A stretch of DNA of 64,000 nt from Cryptomeria japonica (GCF_030272615.1 NC_081415.1:371191809-371255808), one strand, 5' to 3'. Counted from the first letter of the stretch, positions 25,691 through 36,331 are shown. Numbers and translations are program-made. Notes: generated from the sequence alone by a model not told the origin.

Positions 25691-26343
25691 GTTGGCACAA
25701 CTAAAAAGTCAAAAAAAAAATAGTTTGGAAAGTTTTTTTAAATCCATTTTTTAATGTTAATTGTCTTCTAGCCCTAAAAGTGACTTTCATTTCATTCACT
25801 TGCAAAAAAAGGAAGAGTAAAGTGAGTTGGGAAGAAAAACAAGGGTGCATAGAAGAAAAACCAGCAAGGAGGAAGCTCAAGTTTTCTTCAATTTGTCACA
25901 TTGGAGCTGCATTGTGTTTCGATTTGGTGCATCAAGAGTTGGATAGGAAGAGTTTGCAGCTCATTTCAAGCTTGTTGTAAGAGGTAAGATTGTTTTTTTT
26001 AACATTATTTTGTTTCTTATATGCAAAAATTCCATTTTCTATTCATTTATTTTGAAAGTTTTACATTTTCTTGTATGCAAGATCTTTTGTATGTTTGTAA
26101 TTTGTATGTAGCATGTAGTATGTAGTTGTACTATGTAGGGTTGTATGTAGGGTTTGTAAATTTATTTTTTTAAAATTGTAGGGTTTGACAAACCCTACAA
26201 ATTTTTTTAAAAAAAATTTACAAACCCTACTTTAGTTTTTTTGAATGTATGTATTAATTTTATTTTGTATTTGTAATGTTTTATTGCAACAAACTTCACT
26301 TTATTATTTGCCTCAACTTCAACTTTCACAAAACTATCCTAAA

Positions 26344-29285
26344 ATGTCTACTTCAGCTTCTAGACCCCCCATGAGAAAGGACCCTGCTTGGAAATATCAT
26401 GAGGATTTTCCAGGGCAAGGAAAGGCGCAAACAAAATGTATGTTTTGCAAAACAATATTCCATGGAGGTATATATAGGCTGAAATACCATATTGCTGGTG
26501 TGCGTGGACATGATGCCGAACCATGCCTAAAAGCAGTCTCTGAGGCCATACGTGATTGTTATGTAATGGTTGAGGAGATTGAAAGAAAAAAGAAACAAAA
26601 GGAGGATCAAGCGGCCATTGGGAGAGAGACAGTTTTAGGAAGAGGGACACAGTTAGGTTGTGTTGGAGGCCCTTCTTCCTTACCTCCATATCGTCCCACT
26701 CAGTGTGCTACTGCTGGTGCTTCCGTTTCTGCTTCTGCTTCTATAAGTGGCAGTGCCACCGCCACTTCTCATGCTCCTACCACTAGTAGTTGTAGTGGGA
26801 ATGTTACCATTGAACCTAGGATTCGTAAATCTAGGTTGGATTCCTTCTTTGTGCCTCGCACTATTCCTGGGTCCCAACCGTCGCTTGAGGGCATGGGTTG
26901 GAACGAGGTCCATGATACTGCTAAAATGGCAATTGGCAGGTTTTGGAGCTACAGTTGTATTCCATTCTTTGTAGCCAGGTGAATGTTTTACTAACTTTTA
27001 TGTTTGATAACTTTGATTGTTTTAATTTTTATACTTAACTTATCTCATTGAGTTTCTTTGCGACAGGTCTCCTTATTGGCAACAAATGGTTGATGCCATT
27101 ACCATATGCGGGGCGGGGTTCAAAGCCCCTAGTGAGGGTGATTTGAGGGGACCCATTTTGTCTCAAATGGTGGATGATGTGAAAAAGGATTTAGATGAAC
27201 AACGCCACATATGGAGCACTAAAGGTTGCACCATCATGACTGATGGTTGGACGGATAGGAGAAATAGAACTCTCCTTAATTTTCTTGTTTCTTCCGCAGG
27301 TGATTGATTAATTTTAGTTTCATATAGTCTTTAATTTTTTATTTTTTATCTAATGGTTTATTGAATGATAATTGACCTAGCTTTATTTTTTTATTTAAGG
27401 GGGCACCGTTTTCATCAAGTCCATTGATGCCTCCGCCCATTGCAAGAATGCCACCTACCTATGTGAGCAGATAGAGGAGGTGATTGAAGATGTGGGTGAG
27501 GAGAACGTGGTACAGGTGGTGACCGACAATGCAGCAAATTATGTTGCTGCGGGTAAACTTTTGATTACAAACTAATTTTGTTTGCAAATTAATTACTATC
27601 TTGTAGTTTGTACCTCCATTAATTACAATTTACAATGCAACAAATTATGTTGCTGCAGGTAGACTATTGATGGAGAGGCACCCATCTATAGTTTGGACTC
27701 CATGTGCTGCTCATTGCATTGACCTCATGTTGGAGGATATTGGAAAAATCCCATGGGTCAAGAGATGTGTAGAAAGGGCAAAAAATGTCTGCAAATTTGT
27801 ATATAATCATTCATGGGTGTTGGCTCTTATGAGACAATACACAGAGCAGAAGGAGTTGCATCGTCCAGGAATCACAAGATTTGCCACAAACTTCCTCACA
27901 TTGCAGTCCATGCTTAGGTCTAAGCCTGCCTTGAGACGTATGATTGTTGGTGAGGAGTGGTCTTCCTCATCCTATGCTACCACCCCTGCAGGGATAGAGA
28001 TGGCAAACTGTATTTTTGATGAGCAAGGCTTTTGGGTCCCTTGTGATGAGATAGTGAAGGTAATTTTTTTATAAATTCTACAATTTAGCTTCATGTTTTA
28101 TAACTTATTATATGTATTCTCTTATTTGCTCATTTTTCTAAATTACACAATATTTTCAATTTTGCAGTTTGTTAAGCCCTTGGTGGTTTTGTTGCGAGTT
28201 GCGGATGGAGATAAGCCCGCAATGGGCTATATATATGACGGCATGGATCGGGCGAAGGAGGCCATCAGATTCGTCTATGGAGTAGATGAGAGCAAGTATG
28301 GTCCCATTTGGGAGATCATTGATAGGAGATGGCATCATCAGCTACATAGGCCCATCCATGCGGCAGCCTATTATCTGAATCCGGCATTCCGTTTTATCCC
28401 TTCTTTCAAGGCTGATGCGGAGGTCCTTAATGGGCTATATGCAATCATGGAGAAGATGGGACCTGCTGGTACTTCTCAGATAGACCTTTTTCGAGAGCTA
28501 TAGATGTTCTCAGATGCACAAGGGGAGACCTTCTCTCGTCCTGTCGCCAAAGACGGTAGGACAACTATGATGCCAGGTAAAAATAAATTGTTAGGCTTAA
28601 TTTTAGTTTTATTCAATACTATATTGTAACTTGTTAAATGAGTTCATGAGTGAGACTGATTTTATTTATTTTTCTCATTTCAAACTCAGATCATTGGTGG
28701 AACTTTTTTGGCCCAGAGACACCAAATGTTCAGAAGTTGGCCATTCATATCTTGAGCCAACCATGCAACGCATCAGGTTGTGAGCGCAACTGGAGTATGT
28801 TTGAGCACATACACTCCAAGAGGCGCAATAGATTATCTGTGGAGAAGATGAATGATCTCGTCTTTGTTCACTACAACCTCCGCCTGAGAATGAGAAAGAA
28901 TGCAACAGTTGACATGTCTCCTATCATTCTAGATGAGGTTGATCTTGAAGCAAAGTGGGCCAATGAGAATCAGACAACTCCTGGGAATCTTACAGCTATA
29001 TTTAGTGATGATGACATTGATTGGATCGACCAGGTAGATATAGAGGCTGAGGCTATAGCCATGGCAGAGGAGGAGCAGAGAGCACGAGCAGAGACAGGAA
29101 ATACTAAGACTCAGAGTGACACACCTGTTCCTAATGTTGGTGAGCATGACACAGTCGTTCCTGATGTTGGTGAGCATGGCATGGTGTCACGGGGAGCGAC
29201 TATGGCTGCTGAATCATCCAGGACCTACTTTAAACGCCTTCGCAGGGGGCCAGGGCGAGAGGGTGCATGGCCCTCTCAACCATAG
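26344..29285 (+). pseudogene. hAT-A transposase gene, six exons, one premature TAG
   Basis: Exons inferred from GT-AG borders that keep frame: 26,344-26,978, 27,067-27,299, 27,400-27,552, 27,659-28,059, 28,168-28,576 and 28,690-29,285, in total 809 codons. Exon 1 has a BED zinc finger (CMFCKTIFHGGIYRLKYHIAG). Exons 2-4 carry the DUF659/RNase H-like core (IMTDGWTDRRNRTLLNFL, VVQVVTDNAAN, WTPCAAHCIDLML). Exon 6 has the hATC dimerisation region (DHWWNFFGPE, CERNWSMFEHIHSKRRNRL) and an acidic tail with a doubled VGEHD/VGEHG repeat. Transposase would cut at the terminal repeats. A single in-frame TAG at 28,501-28,503 truncates it, consistent with loss of a CAG codon. Otherwise it looks very well preserved. 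Confidence 0.9.
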
Positions 29286-29604
29286 GCTTGTACACTTGTA
29301 GTTGTATTTAGTATTTACTATTTACCTTTGGTATTTGTATGAAACATTTGATGATGATCATATGATGACATGGATTTTTTATTCCATGAGTTTTGTAATA
29401 TTGTATACATTTGACAATATTTATATATCTATGTTTCTTATTTTCTTCAGCTACAATTTGCGTTTATGCTTATGTGATTGATGTATACTTGTGTATGTAA
29501 TCAAATGAGCCGAGTTTAATGATGTTTTTGTGTCTTTAAGGTGTATTCAATAAAGGGTGTCTGAAACAAGTTTTAAATCTTTAAAAATCTCTAAATTTCT
29601 TGAG

Positions 29605-29706
29605 TTTTTCACTTTCCCGAGTCCAGCCGAGTCTGGAGCCGAGTCTGACGCCGAGTCCCGAGTCGGCCTTGCCGAGTCCGAGCCGAGTCCAAGTCTCGTT
29701 TCTTTG
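29605..29706 (+). repeat. hAT-A right subterminal array and terminal repeat
   Basis: About nine GAGTC/GAGCC words lie within 100 bp (CCGAGTCCAGCCGAGTCTGG and onward), ending in AGTCTCGTTTCTTTG. It is shorter than the left array, and the words face mainly one way here. Confidence 0.85.
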
Positions 29707-30870
29707 GTCTGGATGCCTTTGCATAAGCTGCCAACTGTCTAGTCACCTCAAGTAGCACTATCCTGTCTGTTGGATACCTCAGCAACATGTAGGGAGGTGA
29801 AGGACACCCATGAATTCTGATATATGTAAACTTTTGAAACTAGATGAACCATGCACCATACTTCTTCACAAGCTCTTGTGCATCTAGAGATAGTCGATTA
29901 TGAATCCCACCTTGCAATATCCCAGTGATGTTAATCGTGAAGGTGTCATCGACTAACTTGTAGTCACCTCTAGGAGGATGATGCAAATGAACATAAGAGT
30001 CACAAACTCTCACCTCTCCGGGTCCTCTTCCGATCACTCCTCTGTGAGGTAGCCCAGCATATTCGAAACTCCGGATCAGGGCATATATGACATATGAGCT
30101 CATGTGGAATGATTTAGTAGGTCTTAGCCTTCTCAACTGCACATCCAGACAATGGCTAATAATTCTAGCCCAATGAATCGTTCCTTTTCCTTGGACTATC
30201 ACTTGGATGAAGTAGAACATCCACTTTTCGAAGTAGAAGGCCTGAGGAGCCCCTGTAACTCGATTGAGCAAAGTTATCAAATCTTTGTACTCCTCCTGGA
30301 AGTCGATCCTATGTGGTGTGTTGGGAATCTTGCTCAGGTGAGGATGACTTTTGAGCAACCAATTCTTATTGATGAGATTCAGGCAAGTGTCGGGATCATC
30401 CTCATACATTGACTTGGCTCCTTCTAAACTTTTGTAAATCATATCTTTATGCTCTGGAAGATGGAGAGCCTCACTTATAGCCTCCTCTGAAAGGTAAGCC
30501 AAAGTGTTTCCTTCCTTGGATACGATCGATCTCGATTGTGAGTCATAATGGCGGGCACACTCGATCATCAGCTCATGACACTGGATTGCTGGAGGGAAAC
30601 CGGCCGCCTTGATGATGCCACTTTCAATTATCTTCTTTGCGACAGGTGATGGCTTGCCAATGTAGGGGACCTCTCGAAACTTCTTCACACTGAAGTTTCC
30701 CAAGTTGGTATCTCCGATATTGCTCCATTTGGACACGATCCTGGTCTCCAATTCTTCGTTCTTCTGATCTTCCTTCATGAGAGCTGGACGACTGGTAGAT
30801 GCTCCTGCCTTTGGAGTTGCCATCTTGACACCTACACAACATTTCATAATTAGTAATATATCTTGAAGCA

Positions 30871-31640
30871 TAGAAATATAGGGTAGAAAGGAAGATTTAA
30901 GATTTTAATTAGGAAACTTCATGATAAATCTTGAGTTATCATTTCCTAATTAACTACGCCAAACTTAGAATTTTCAAAACAAAGTTCAAAATTCAAATCT
31001 TCAACAATGGTGTCAAGATGATTTCGCCATACCTCCTCTTGAGTACTAATTCTAAGAAATGATGCAAAAATAGGTGAATTTCGCTAGGCAAAATGTAGAT
31101 CAAAGCTCTCCCTTGAATAAAATGCGCCTCCTTTAGCCTTCACAAGAATCAACTCCACCTCCTTCTAGCCTCCAACACTTGAAAGAAAATCGCTCCAAGC
31201 AAACCAGATTTCGCACCTTTAATCAGCCTTCCAAATTCGCACTTGAAGCAATGATTTAATGATTTGAATTGTGAACAAACACCTCCAATATATAGAGCGC
31301 TCACCCCTTTGCTCCCTCTAGGCCGACTTGGCAAAAAGAGGTTAAAAAATAAATAAAATTCCAAAAAGGAGGGGCTGACTTGGCAAAATAAATAAAAATA
31401 AGACCTTAAGCGCTCCATATTTAATTTTGATTTAATAAAAAATTAATTTTAAATGCCTCTAAGATAGAAGTTCGATTTTTAAGGCTTAAAATTAATTTAT
31501 TAAATGCCAAAATGTCTTTTATTAAATGCCAATTTAATTTTAATTTTTTCAAATGCCTCAAAATTAGCAATTTTGGTGATCTAATGCAATTTGGAGGATA
31601 TTAATTTTTTAAAACAAGGCTTAATGAAATTTCATGATGA
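30871..31640. other. Family E spacer between the reading frame and the hairpin array
   Basis: AT-rich with AATTTTAATTTT phrases, especially 31,430-31,620. No open frame of note. On the minus strand this would be the stretch directly upstream of the large reading frame, so it may hold its leader or promoter, but no clear TATA or splice site was identified. Confidence 0.4.
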
Positions 31641-31641
31641 T

Positions 31642-33675
31642 TTTGCCCTGGACCCTCTCTGAGGGTCAGGAGCGATTTTGCAATTTTAGCCTTGAAAACT
31701 TCACATCTTGACTCCAAAATCTCCTGGAAGGTAAATCGATATCCAGTTAAGGTGATGCACTTCAAATTTTGATATTCTGCATGAGGAAACTAGGTGGAAA
31801 TGTAGATTTCGCCCTGGACCCTCTCCAAGGGTCAAGAGCGATTTTCCATTTTAGGCTTATAATCCACCTAAATTTGATTGTTGAACCCTCATCGTTATTT
31901 CCAAGATCAATTTCCTTGCACAATTGAGTACATTCATCGAAAATCTTTAAGGCAAAAATGTCTTTTGGAGGAATTTCGCCCTGGACCCTCAGCAAGGCCC
32001 AGGAGCGATTTTCCCAATTTTGCTCAAAATCCTTCATCTTTTAATTGTCAATTCTCCTTGTGGGGTAAGCAATGATCTCCTTCGTTCATTCCATACATGT
32101 TTAATTTGCTTTGTAAGGCAAAATAGGTGCTCCAAAGATTTTCGCTCTGGGCCTCCAGTGAGGGTCAGGAGCGAACTTTGCAATTTAGGCTAGGATCATC
32201 AAGTTTTGGAGGTAAATCCTTGTTCATCACGTTTTGGAGGACCCTTCCACCTTAGCACAACCTTGCCTTAGCGCAATCTTGAAGGCAAGTTGTTGGTTTT
32301 GTAAATTTCGCCCTGGGCCTTCAGTGAGGGTCAGGAGCGACTTTGAGTCTTTTTGCACAAATTCTTGATCACTTCAACTTCAAATTACCTTCAAGGCATA
32401 GAATATCACGTTCCCCTCCCGTCCAAGCAAGATTTTGTCTTAATTCCACAAACAAAGGAGAGAATCATGAAAAATCGCTCTGGGCCCTGAGGGTCAGGAG
32501 CGATTTTTGTAATTGCCTTCAAAATCCTTACTCTTAACGATCCCTTTTCACTTCAAGGCAAATTAAACATTATTCCAAACTCATGCCTTGGCTTAGATTT
32601 GTCCAAACTTGGAGAGAAAGGCTCAATATTAGATTTTTCGCCCTGGACCCTCTCTGAGGGTCAGGAGCAATTTTGCAAATTCAAGCTTATCCATCTTTTG
32701 TTAGCCCTCCAAATTATCTTCAACGAGCAAAACACACCCTTCCTCATTCATTTCAATCATAAAATCGTTTTGTCCTTGCAAGAAAATTACACATTTGAAA
32801 ATTTCGCTCTGGACCCTCTCTGAGGGTCAGGAGCGATTTTTGCTATCTGGACCAAAATACTTCACTTTTCATCTCAAAATTTCTTTGCTAAGGAAGATGT
32901 CATCTTGTTTCATGCTGTGAATAAAAATTCATGTCCAAGAAAGGTCGAAAAATGTGCACACAAAGAAAATCGCTTTGGACCCTCTCTGAGGGTCAGGAGC
33001 GATTTTACCTTTCCTGGGCAAAACTCCTTCATCTCATCATCTTTAATCGAGTCTGGATACTTTATCATGTTCTCTTCATCCTCCACCATGCCTTTGACAT
33101 CTCAAATCGACCAAATAGGGCCAGGAATGATTCCAATAAGCTTTTTTCACCCTGGGCCCTCTCTGAGGGTCAGGAGCGATTTTGATGATTCCAACAAGAT
33201 CCTTCATCATTTCAAGTTAAAACTCCTTCGATTCATTTTCCATTCATGCCCAACACTTGGTCCCTTTTCACTGCAAGATGAGGGAAATCAAAATTTCGCC
33301 CTGGGCCCTTTGCAAGGGTCAGGAGCGATTTTTCCCTTAGCCTTCAAAATTCATCATTTTTCATGCCTTCAAATCTTCAAAAGCATCAACCACGCTCAAT
33401 CATCCCTCCTGGAGACCCTGCACAAAACAAATTAGAAAAGTCAGTGACAAATATGCCTTAAATAACATTTTCGCCCTGGACCTTCAGCAAGGGTCAGGAG
33501 CGATTTTACCCTTTCTGGCTAAACTATTCAAAATTTAAGCCTCCAATCACTTCACAAGGCAGAGTCAGGTCATTTTCGAGGTCAGGAACCAGTCAGCAAG
33601 CCCATCAAAAACGAGAAATTGCACTTAGGATAAATTTCGCCCTGGGCCCTCAGCAAGGGTCAAGAGCGATTTCTC
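31642..33675 (-). repeat. 13-copy hairpin core array with about 166-bp period
   Basis: A core of about 36 bp (TTTCGCCCTGGACCCTCTCT continued by GAGGGTCAGGAGCGATTTT) starts at 31,642, 31,807, 31,974, 32,140, 32,306, 32,472, 32,636, 32,802, 32,968, 33,145, 33,294, 33,468 and 33,635. The first eight intervals are 164-167 bp; the last four are 177, 149, 174 and 167. Each core is an imperfect inverted repeat with about 15-bp arms (TCGC...GCGA outside, GACCCTC/GAGGGTC inside) around a 3-base loop. The sequence between cores is much less conserved than the cores or their spacing. Confidence 0.93.
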
Positions 33676-34106
33676 TGTTTCAGGCATCATCTTACCTCCA
33701 AAATTTGATCAAAACTTACCTAGGCAAGAACACGCAGTTTCACCTTCAAAATGCTAACACTTAGTCAAAATTGGATTTTACCCTAAAAACCCTGATTAGA
33801 CCTAACCTAAGACCTATTTGACTCCCTTGAAAGGCCTACCTTCAATCGTCTCAATTCTTCGGGAGAACGCTTAATAACTTTCAAAATTTGACTGGACTCA
33901 GCTTGAATAACACCCAAAAGAAACCCCTGAGGTTTAGCCCTAGCCCAAACAGACAACTCACTCACTCAAAACCCTAAAAGCAGAGAGAAGAACAAGCAAA
34001 ACAAAAGCGAAAAAGAGGGGGTCCCCATTCTAATGGGGCGTTGTGTGAAATGGTCACAACAGGTCCCCAAAACAAACTAGAGCGGAAAAGGGGACATTAC
34101 AGAGGG

Positions 34107-34867
34107 TACTGCGAGTGGAGATTCAAATTCAACAAAGTCATAGAAGAACCTTCTATGATCGGGAGTGTTGCAAGTCTTATGAGTTCAAATAAAAATTTTG
34201 AATGCCCTTTTTAACTCCTCAAAAACTATTCAAAAGGCCCATTTAATCCAAAAAACTAAGCTGCTAGTTCTGATTTGGGTTTGGGGATCTAGTTCGTCTA
34301 AATATATATATATATATGAGTGCGTGTGCGTGTGTGTCAAATACTTCCTATCCACACTGTTTCTATTCATTCCACCTTGAAGGTTGAGGGATGAAAGTAG
34401 AATACTTCGAGCAAGAAGGCACAGGGAATCAAATTCCTAGCAAGACAATTCTAGATTAAAAGTATCTTCCCGCTCGTGGGGCATTGGCCTCCTCATAGCT
34501 TTTTCTCGCTGTGAACCTAGAGCCACACAAAGAGTGGACCTAGACTTGGCTTGAACCTAGACCCGCATCCGGATTCCCGATGTTGGACCTAGTAACATAG
34601 CAAAAGAACCTCTTTTTACAATTTGCAACATGAATAGACAAAGACAAAAAAAATAGGGTAAAGTAAAATATGCAATTATTTTTGCCAAAAAAGTTAAAAA
34701 CTATAGGGGAAGCTACACAAGGGTTTGTTCTCATCTTTTGTGCATCAATGGACTAGGCTAAATTGTTGTGAAAAAATAACCCTATCTAAGAAGGCTATGG
34801 TGACTAGGTTGCACATCGAGGAGGCAAGAAATAAGGGAATTCCAACAAAGACTATGTAGCCTAGTGT
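34107..34867. other. hAT-B interior, non-coding or too decayed to read
   Basis: Resumes hAT-B after the solo LTR. Contains a TA then GT microsatellite at about 34,301-34,338. The region should encode the N-terminal zinc finger of hAT-B, but no finger is recognisable. Confidence 0.45.
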
Positions 34868-35262
34868 ATGATTTCCTACCCAAACCATAGATGTTTGGAA
34901 TCAAAGGGGAGAGGGTTTTACTTCTCCAATGGAAAGGAAAGAGCTATCATTATTGTACAATTGTTTAATGCACAATCACAAGAGGTGGTTGAGTCTTCCA
35001 TTGCCAAATTTTTCTATGCTCGAGCCATACCATTTCATGTTGTACATTCTCACTACTTCAAACAAATGTTCAAAGATGTAATTGTTGTCAGTCCCTCATC
35101 TGTTTTCCCTAGAAAACATAAGCTACACACCACCATCCTTGATAGAAATGATTCTAAGGTGAGTGTGTCAATGGAAAAAATGAGACAAACTGGATAAAAG
35201 ATGGCTTCTTTATCATCATGGATGGGTGAACTAATATTAAACATCAACCACCCATTTATATC
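34868..35262 (+). pseudogene. hAT-B transposase, N-terminal/DUF659 fragment
   Basis: The frame from 34,868 contains SSIAKFFYARAIPFHVVHSHYF, a clear DUF659-type segment (compare the family pattern ARFFY-x-x-IPF). It is followed in another frame by WIKDGFFIIMDG-stop-TN, where relatives read DGWTN, so the Trp is now TGA. The fragment is cut off by the solo LTR at 35,263. It has several frameshifts and no start. Confidence 0.75.
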
Positions 35263-36326
35263 TGTAATGTCCCCACTTTGAAATAGAATTTACTAATAAA
35301 TGATAATAATAAAATTAAAACATTAAAAATTAAATTAAAATATAAAATTATATGATTAAATATGATTAATTAAAAATTAATTAAGTTAATGAAAAGTCAA
35401 AAGACATGAAAGGAAAAGTTGTGACTCCCTCGACAATGAGATATAAAAGGGAGAAGAGAACCTCATTTGAGAGGGGGGATAATTTGGAAATGAGAAGTGC
35501 AGATCTGATTTAAATAATAAGTGCAGATCTGATTATGAAAGGCTGTGTCCCTTTCAAAGGGTAGAAATAATGAAGAGTTGCACTCTTTCAAAGGGTGCTA
35601 ATGGTGAAAGGGTATGTCTCTTGCCAAAGGGCATACATGATGAAGAGGTGTGACCTCTCCCTCAAATTGAGAGATATAAAGGGAAGGAATCAAAAGCATC
35701 TAGTGACATCACCATTGATCAGATCAGATCAGAATTGTTACCAAGTTACAGGCAGTAACATTTGTGTTCTTGGTGGTATGCATGGGGATGTGCTTAATAT
35801 GTATGCTTAGTATATGAAGCCTGATAAAGTTGTAATGCAGAATCTAGTAATAATATTGTTATAAACTGCAATATGTATGACAGTCATACTTAATTTCATA
35901 TATATTCATAATACATGAGAAGTTAGTTTACTTATAGTCTAAATCATGTTATTATTGTCAGTATTTAAGAAGATGGGGATGAAATGTTCCAAAGAGGGGC
36001 AGTCTAAATCCAAGCAATAGGTTAAGTCCCAAGATAGGGTGGGGATCAGCGACCCATAAGCCTTGAGGGTATAGATCCAAGATAGGTAAGGACTTGGCTT
36101 TGTAAACTTTGAGGGAACCTATTGTAGTCGGTCTCTAAGTGCTTTGGTAACATACGTAAACCCTTCTCCCTTAAAACTGAAGTAGTAGTAAGGTCTGCTA
36201 TATTAAGAACTATGAATAATGAAATTAATCATCTAATGAGGAAATTAGATAAGCACTTGATAATAACTAATTGAAGAATATCAATCAATTTTATATATTG
36301 AAATAGGTCAGGTAGGGGACATTACA
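35263..36326 (+). mobile_element. Solo LTR of a second TGTAATGTCCCC family
   Basis: Starts TGTAATGTCCCC and ends GGGGACATTACA, so the ends are a perfect 12-bp inverted repeat. A perfect TSD ATATC flanks it (35,258-35,262 and 36,327-36,331). At 1,064 bp it is half the length of the other TGTAATG LTRs and lacks their ACTTAC palindromes and CCGCT hairpins. It has two similar TATA regions, GAGATATAAAAGGGA at about 35,439 and GAGATATAAAGGGA at about 35,672, and a doubled AGTGCAGATCTGATT. A solo LTR is most likely. Confidence 0.85.
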
Positions 36327-36331
36327 ATATC

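Larger units (their letters stand above)
25500..29706 (+). mobile_element. hAT-A: nearly intact hAT transposon
   Basis: The ends are perfect 15-bp inverted repeats, CAAAGAAACGAGACT on the left and AGTCTCGTTTCTTTG on the right. They are flanked by a perfect 8-bp duplication GTCTGGAT (25,492-25,499 and 29,707-29,714). Both subterminal regions are dense in GAGTC/CGAGTC words (25,508-25,680 and 29,609-29,700), likely transposase-binding arrays. A six-exon transposase gene fills the interior. It sits inside the family E reading frame on the opposite strand and is the innermost, hence youngest, insertion of the nest. Confidence 0.97.
23414..30823 (-). pseudogene. Family E large reading frame, split by hAT-A
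   Basis: The frame starts at ATG 30,823 (MATPKAGAST) and ends at 23,414. Removing hAT-A and one TSD copy leaves 3,195 nt, exactly 1,065 codons, with no frameshift. Only three stops interrupt, all TAG (near 29,838, 24,758 and 23,847). The N-terminal 400 residues form a globular region with LSEEAISEALHLPEH and WMFYFIQVIV followed by a helical stretch. This loosely recalls the N-terminal domain of plant transposon-associated proteins (inference). The middle is Lys/Glu/Ser-rich and basic (TKRKERPEKREPSKKKQG), and the C-terminal 400 residues are helical and coiled-coil-like. No gag knuckle, protease, integrase or RT motif. Function unknown. Confidence 0.75.
22336..34061 (-). mobile_element. Family E unit 1: ORF-bearing giant solo-LTR-like element
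   Basis: The TSD GGTCC is perfect (22,331-22,335 and 34,062-34,066). On the minus strand it starts TGTTGTGACCATTTCAC and ends ACACGTCAATA; the second member at 42,024 ends TCAACA, so TA here is a mutated CA end. After subtracting hAT-A it is about 7.5 kb. In minus-strand order it holds a leader with a 166-bp periodic array (31,642-33,675), a 1,065-codon reading frame, a TATA box (23,211-23,220) and about 870 bp to the end. No terminal direct repeats exist within it, so it is either a solo LTR with a very long U3 or an unknown class of integrase-mobilised element. Confidence 0.8.
19972..34101 (-). mobile_element. TGTAATG-family solo LTR (minus orientation), split by a family E unit
   Basis: On the minus strand the LTR starts TGTAATGTCCCCTTTTC at 34,101 and ends GGGGCATATTACA at 19,972. 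Its sequence is 34,067-34,101 plus 19,972-22,335, about 2.4 kb. It shares with the other family members the paired ACTTAC palindromes (22,008-22,027 and 22,122-22,141), a TATA box (minus strand TTATAAATAAG, about 21,356-21,366) and the CCGCT/AGCGG hairpins near its end. The outer flanks AAGGG (19,967-19,971) and GAGGG (34,102-34,106) are a 4/5 TSD. No internal region accompanies it, so it is a solo LTR. Confidence 0.85.

Noticed and set aside
30152-30412. Plus-strand open frame opposite the family E reading frame
   Set aside because: Shadow of the minus-strand frame; no motif of its own.
31642-33675. CRISPR-like look of regularly spaced cores
   Set aside because: Plant nuclear context; spacers are about 130 bp and not unique-length protospacers, cores are imperfect and the whole 166-bp unit behaves as a decayed tandem repeat.
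22336-34061. Family E as an ordinary cut-and-paste DNA transposon
   Set aside because: No extended terminal inverted repeats, 5-bp TSD, TG/CA ends and no transposase motif; LTR-type integration fits better, though not proven.
34301-34338. TA/GT microsatellite as a regulatory element
   Set aside because: Simple sequence repeat with no conserved context; similar runs occur in the copia-2 LTRs independently.
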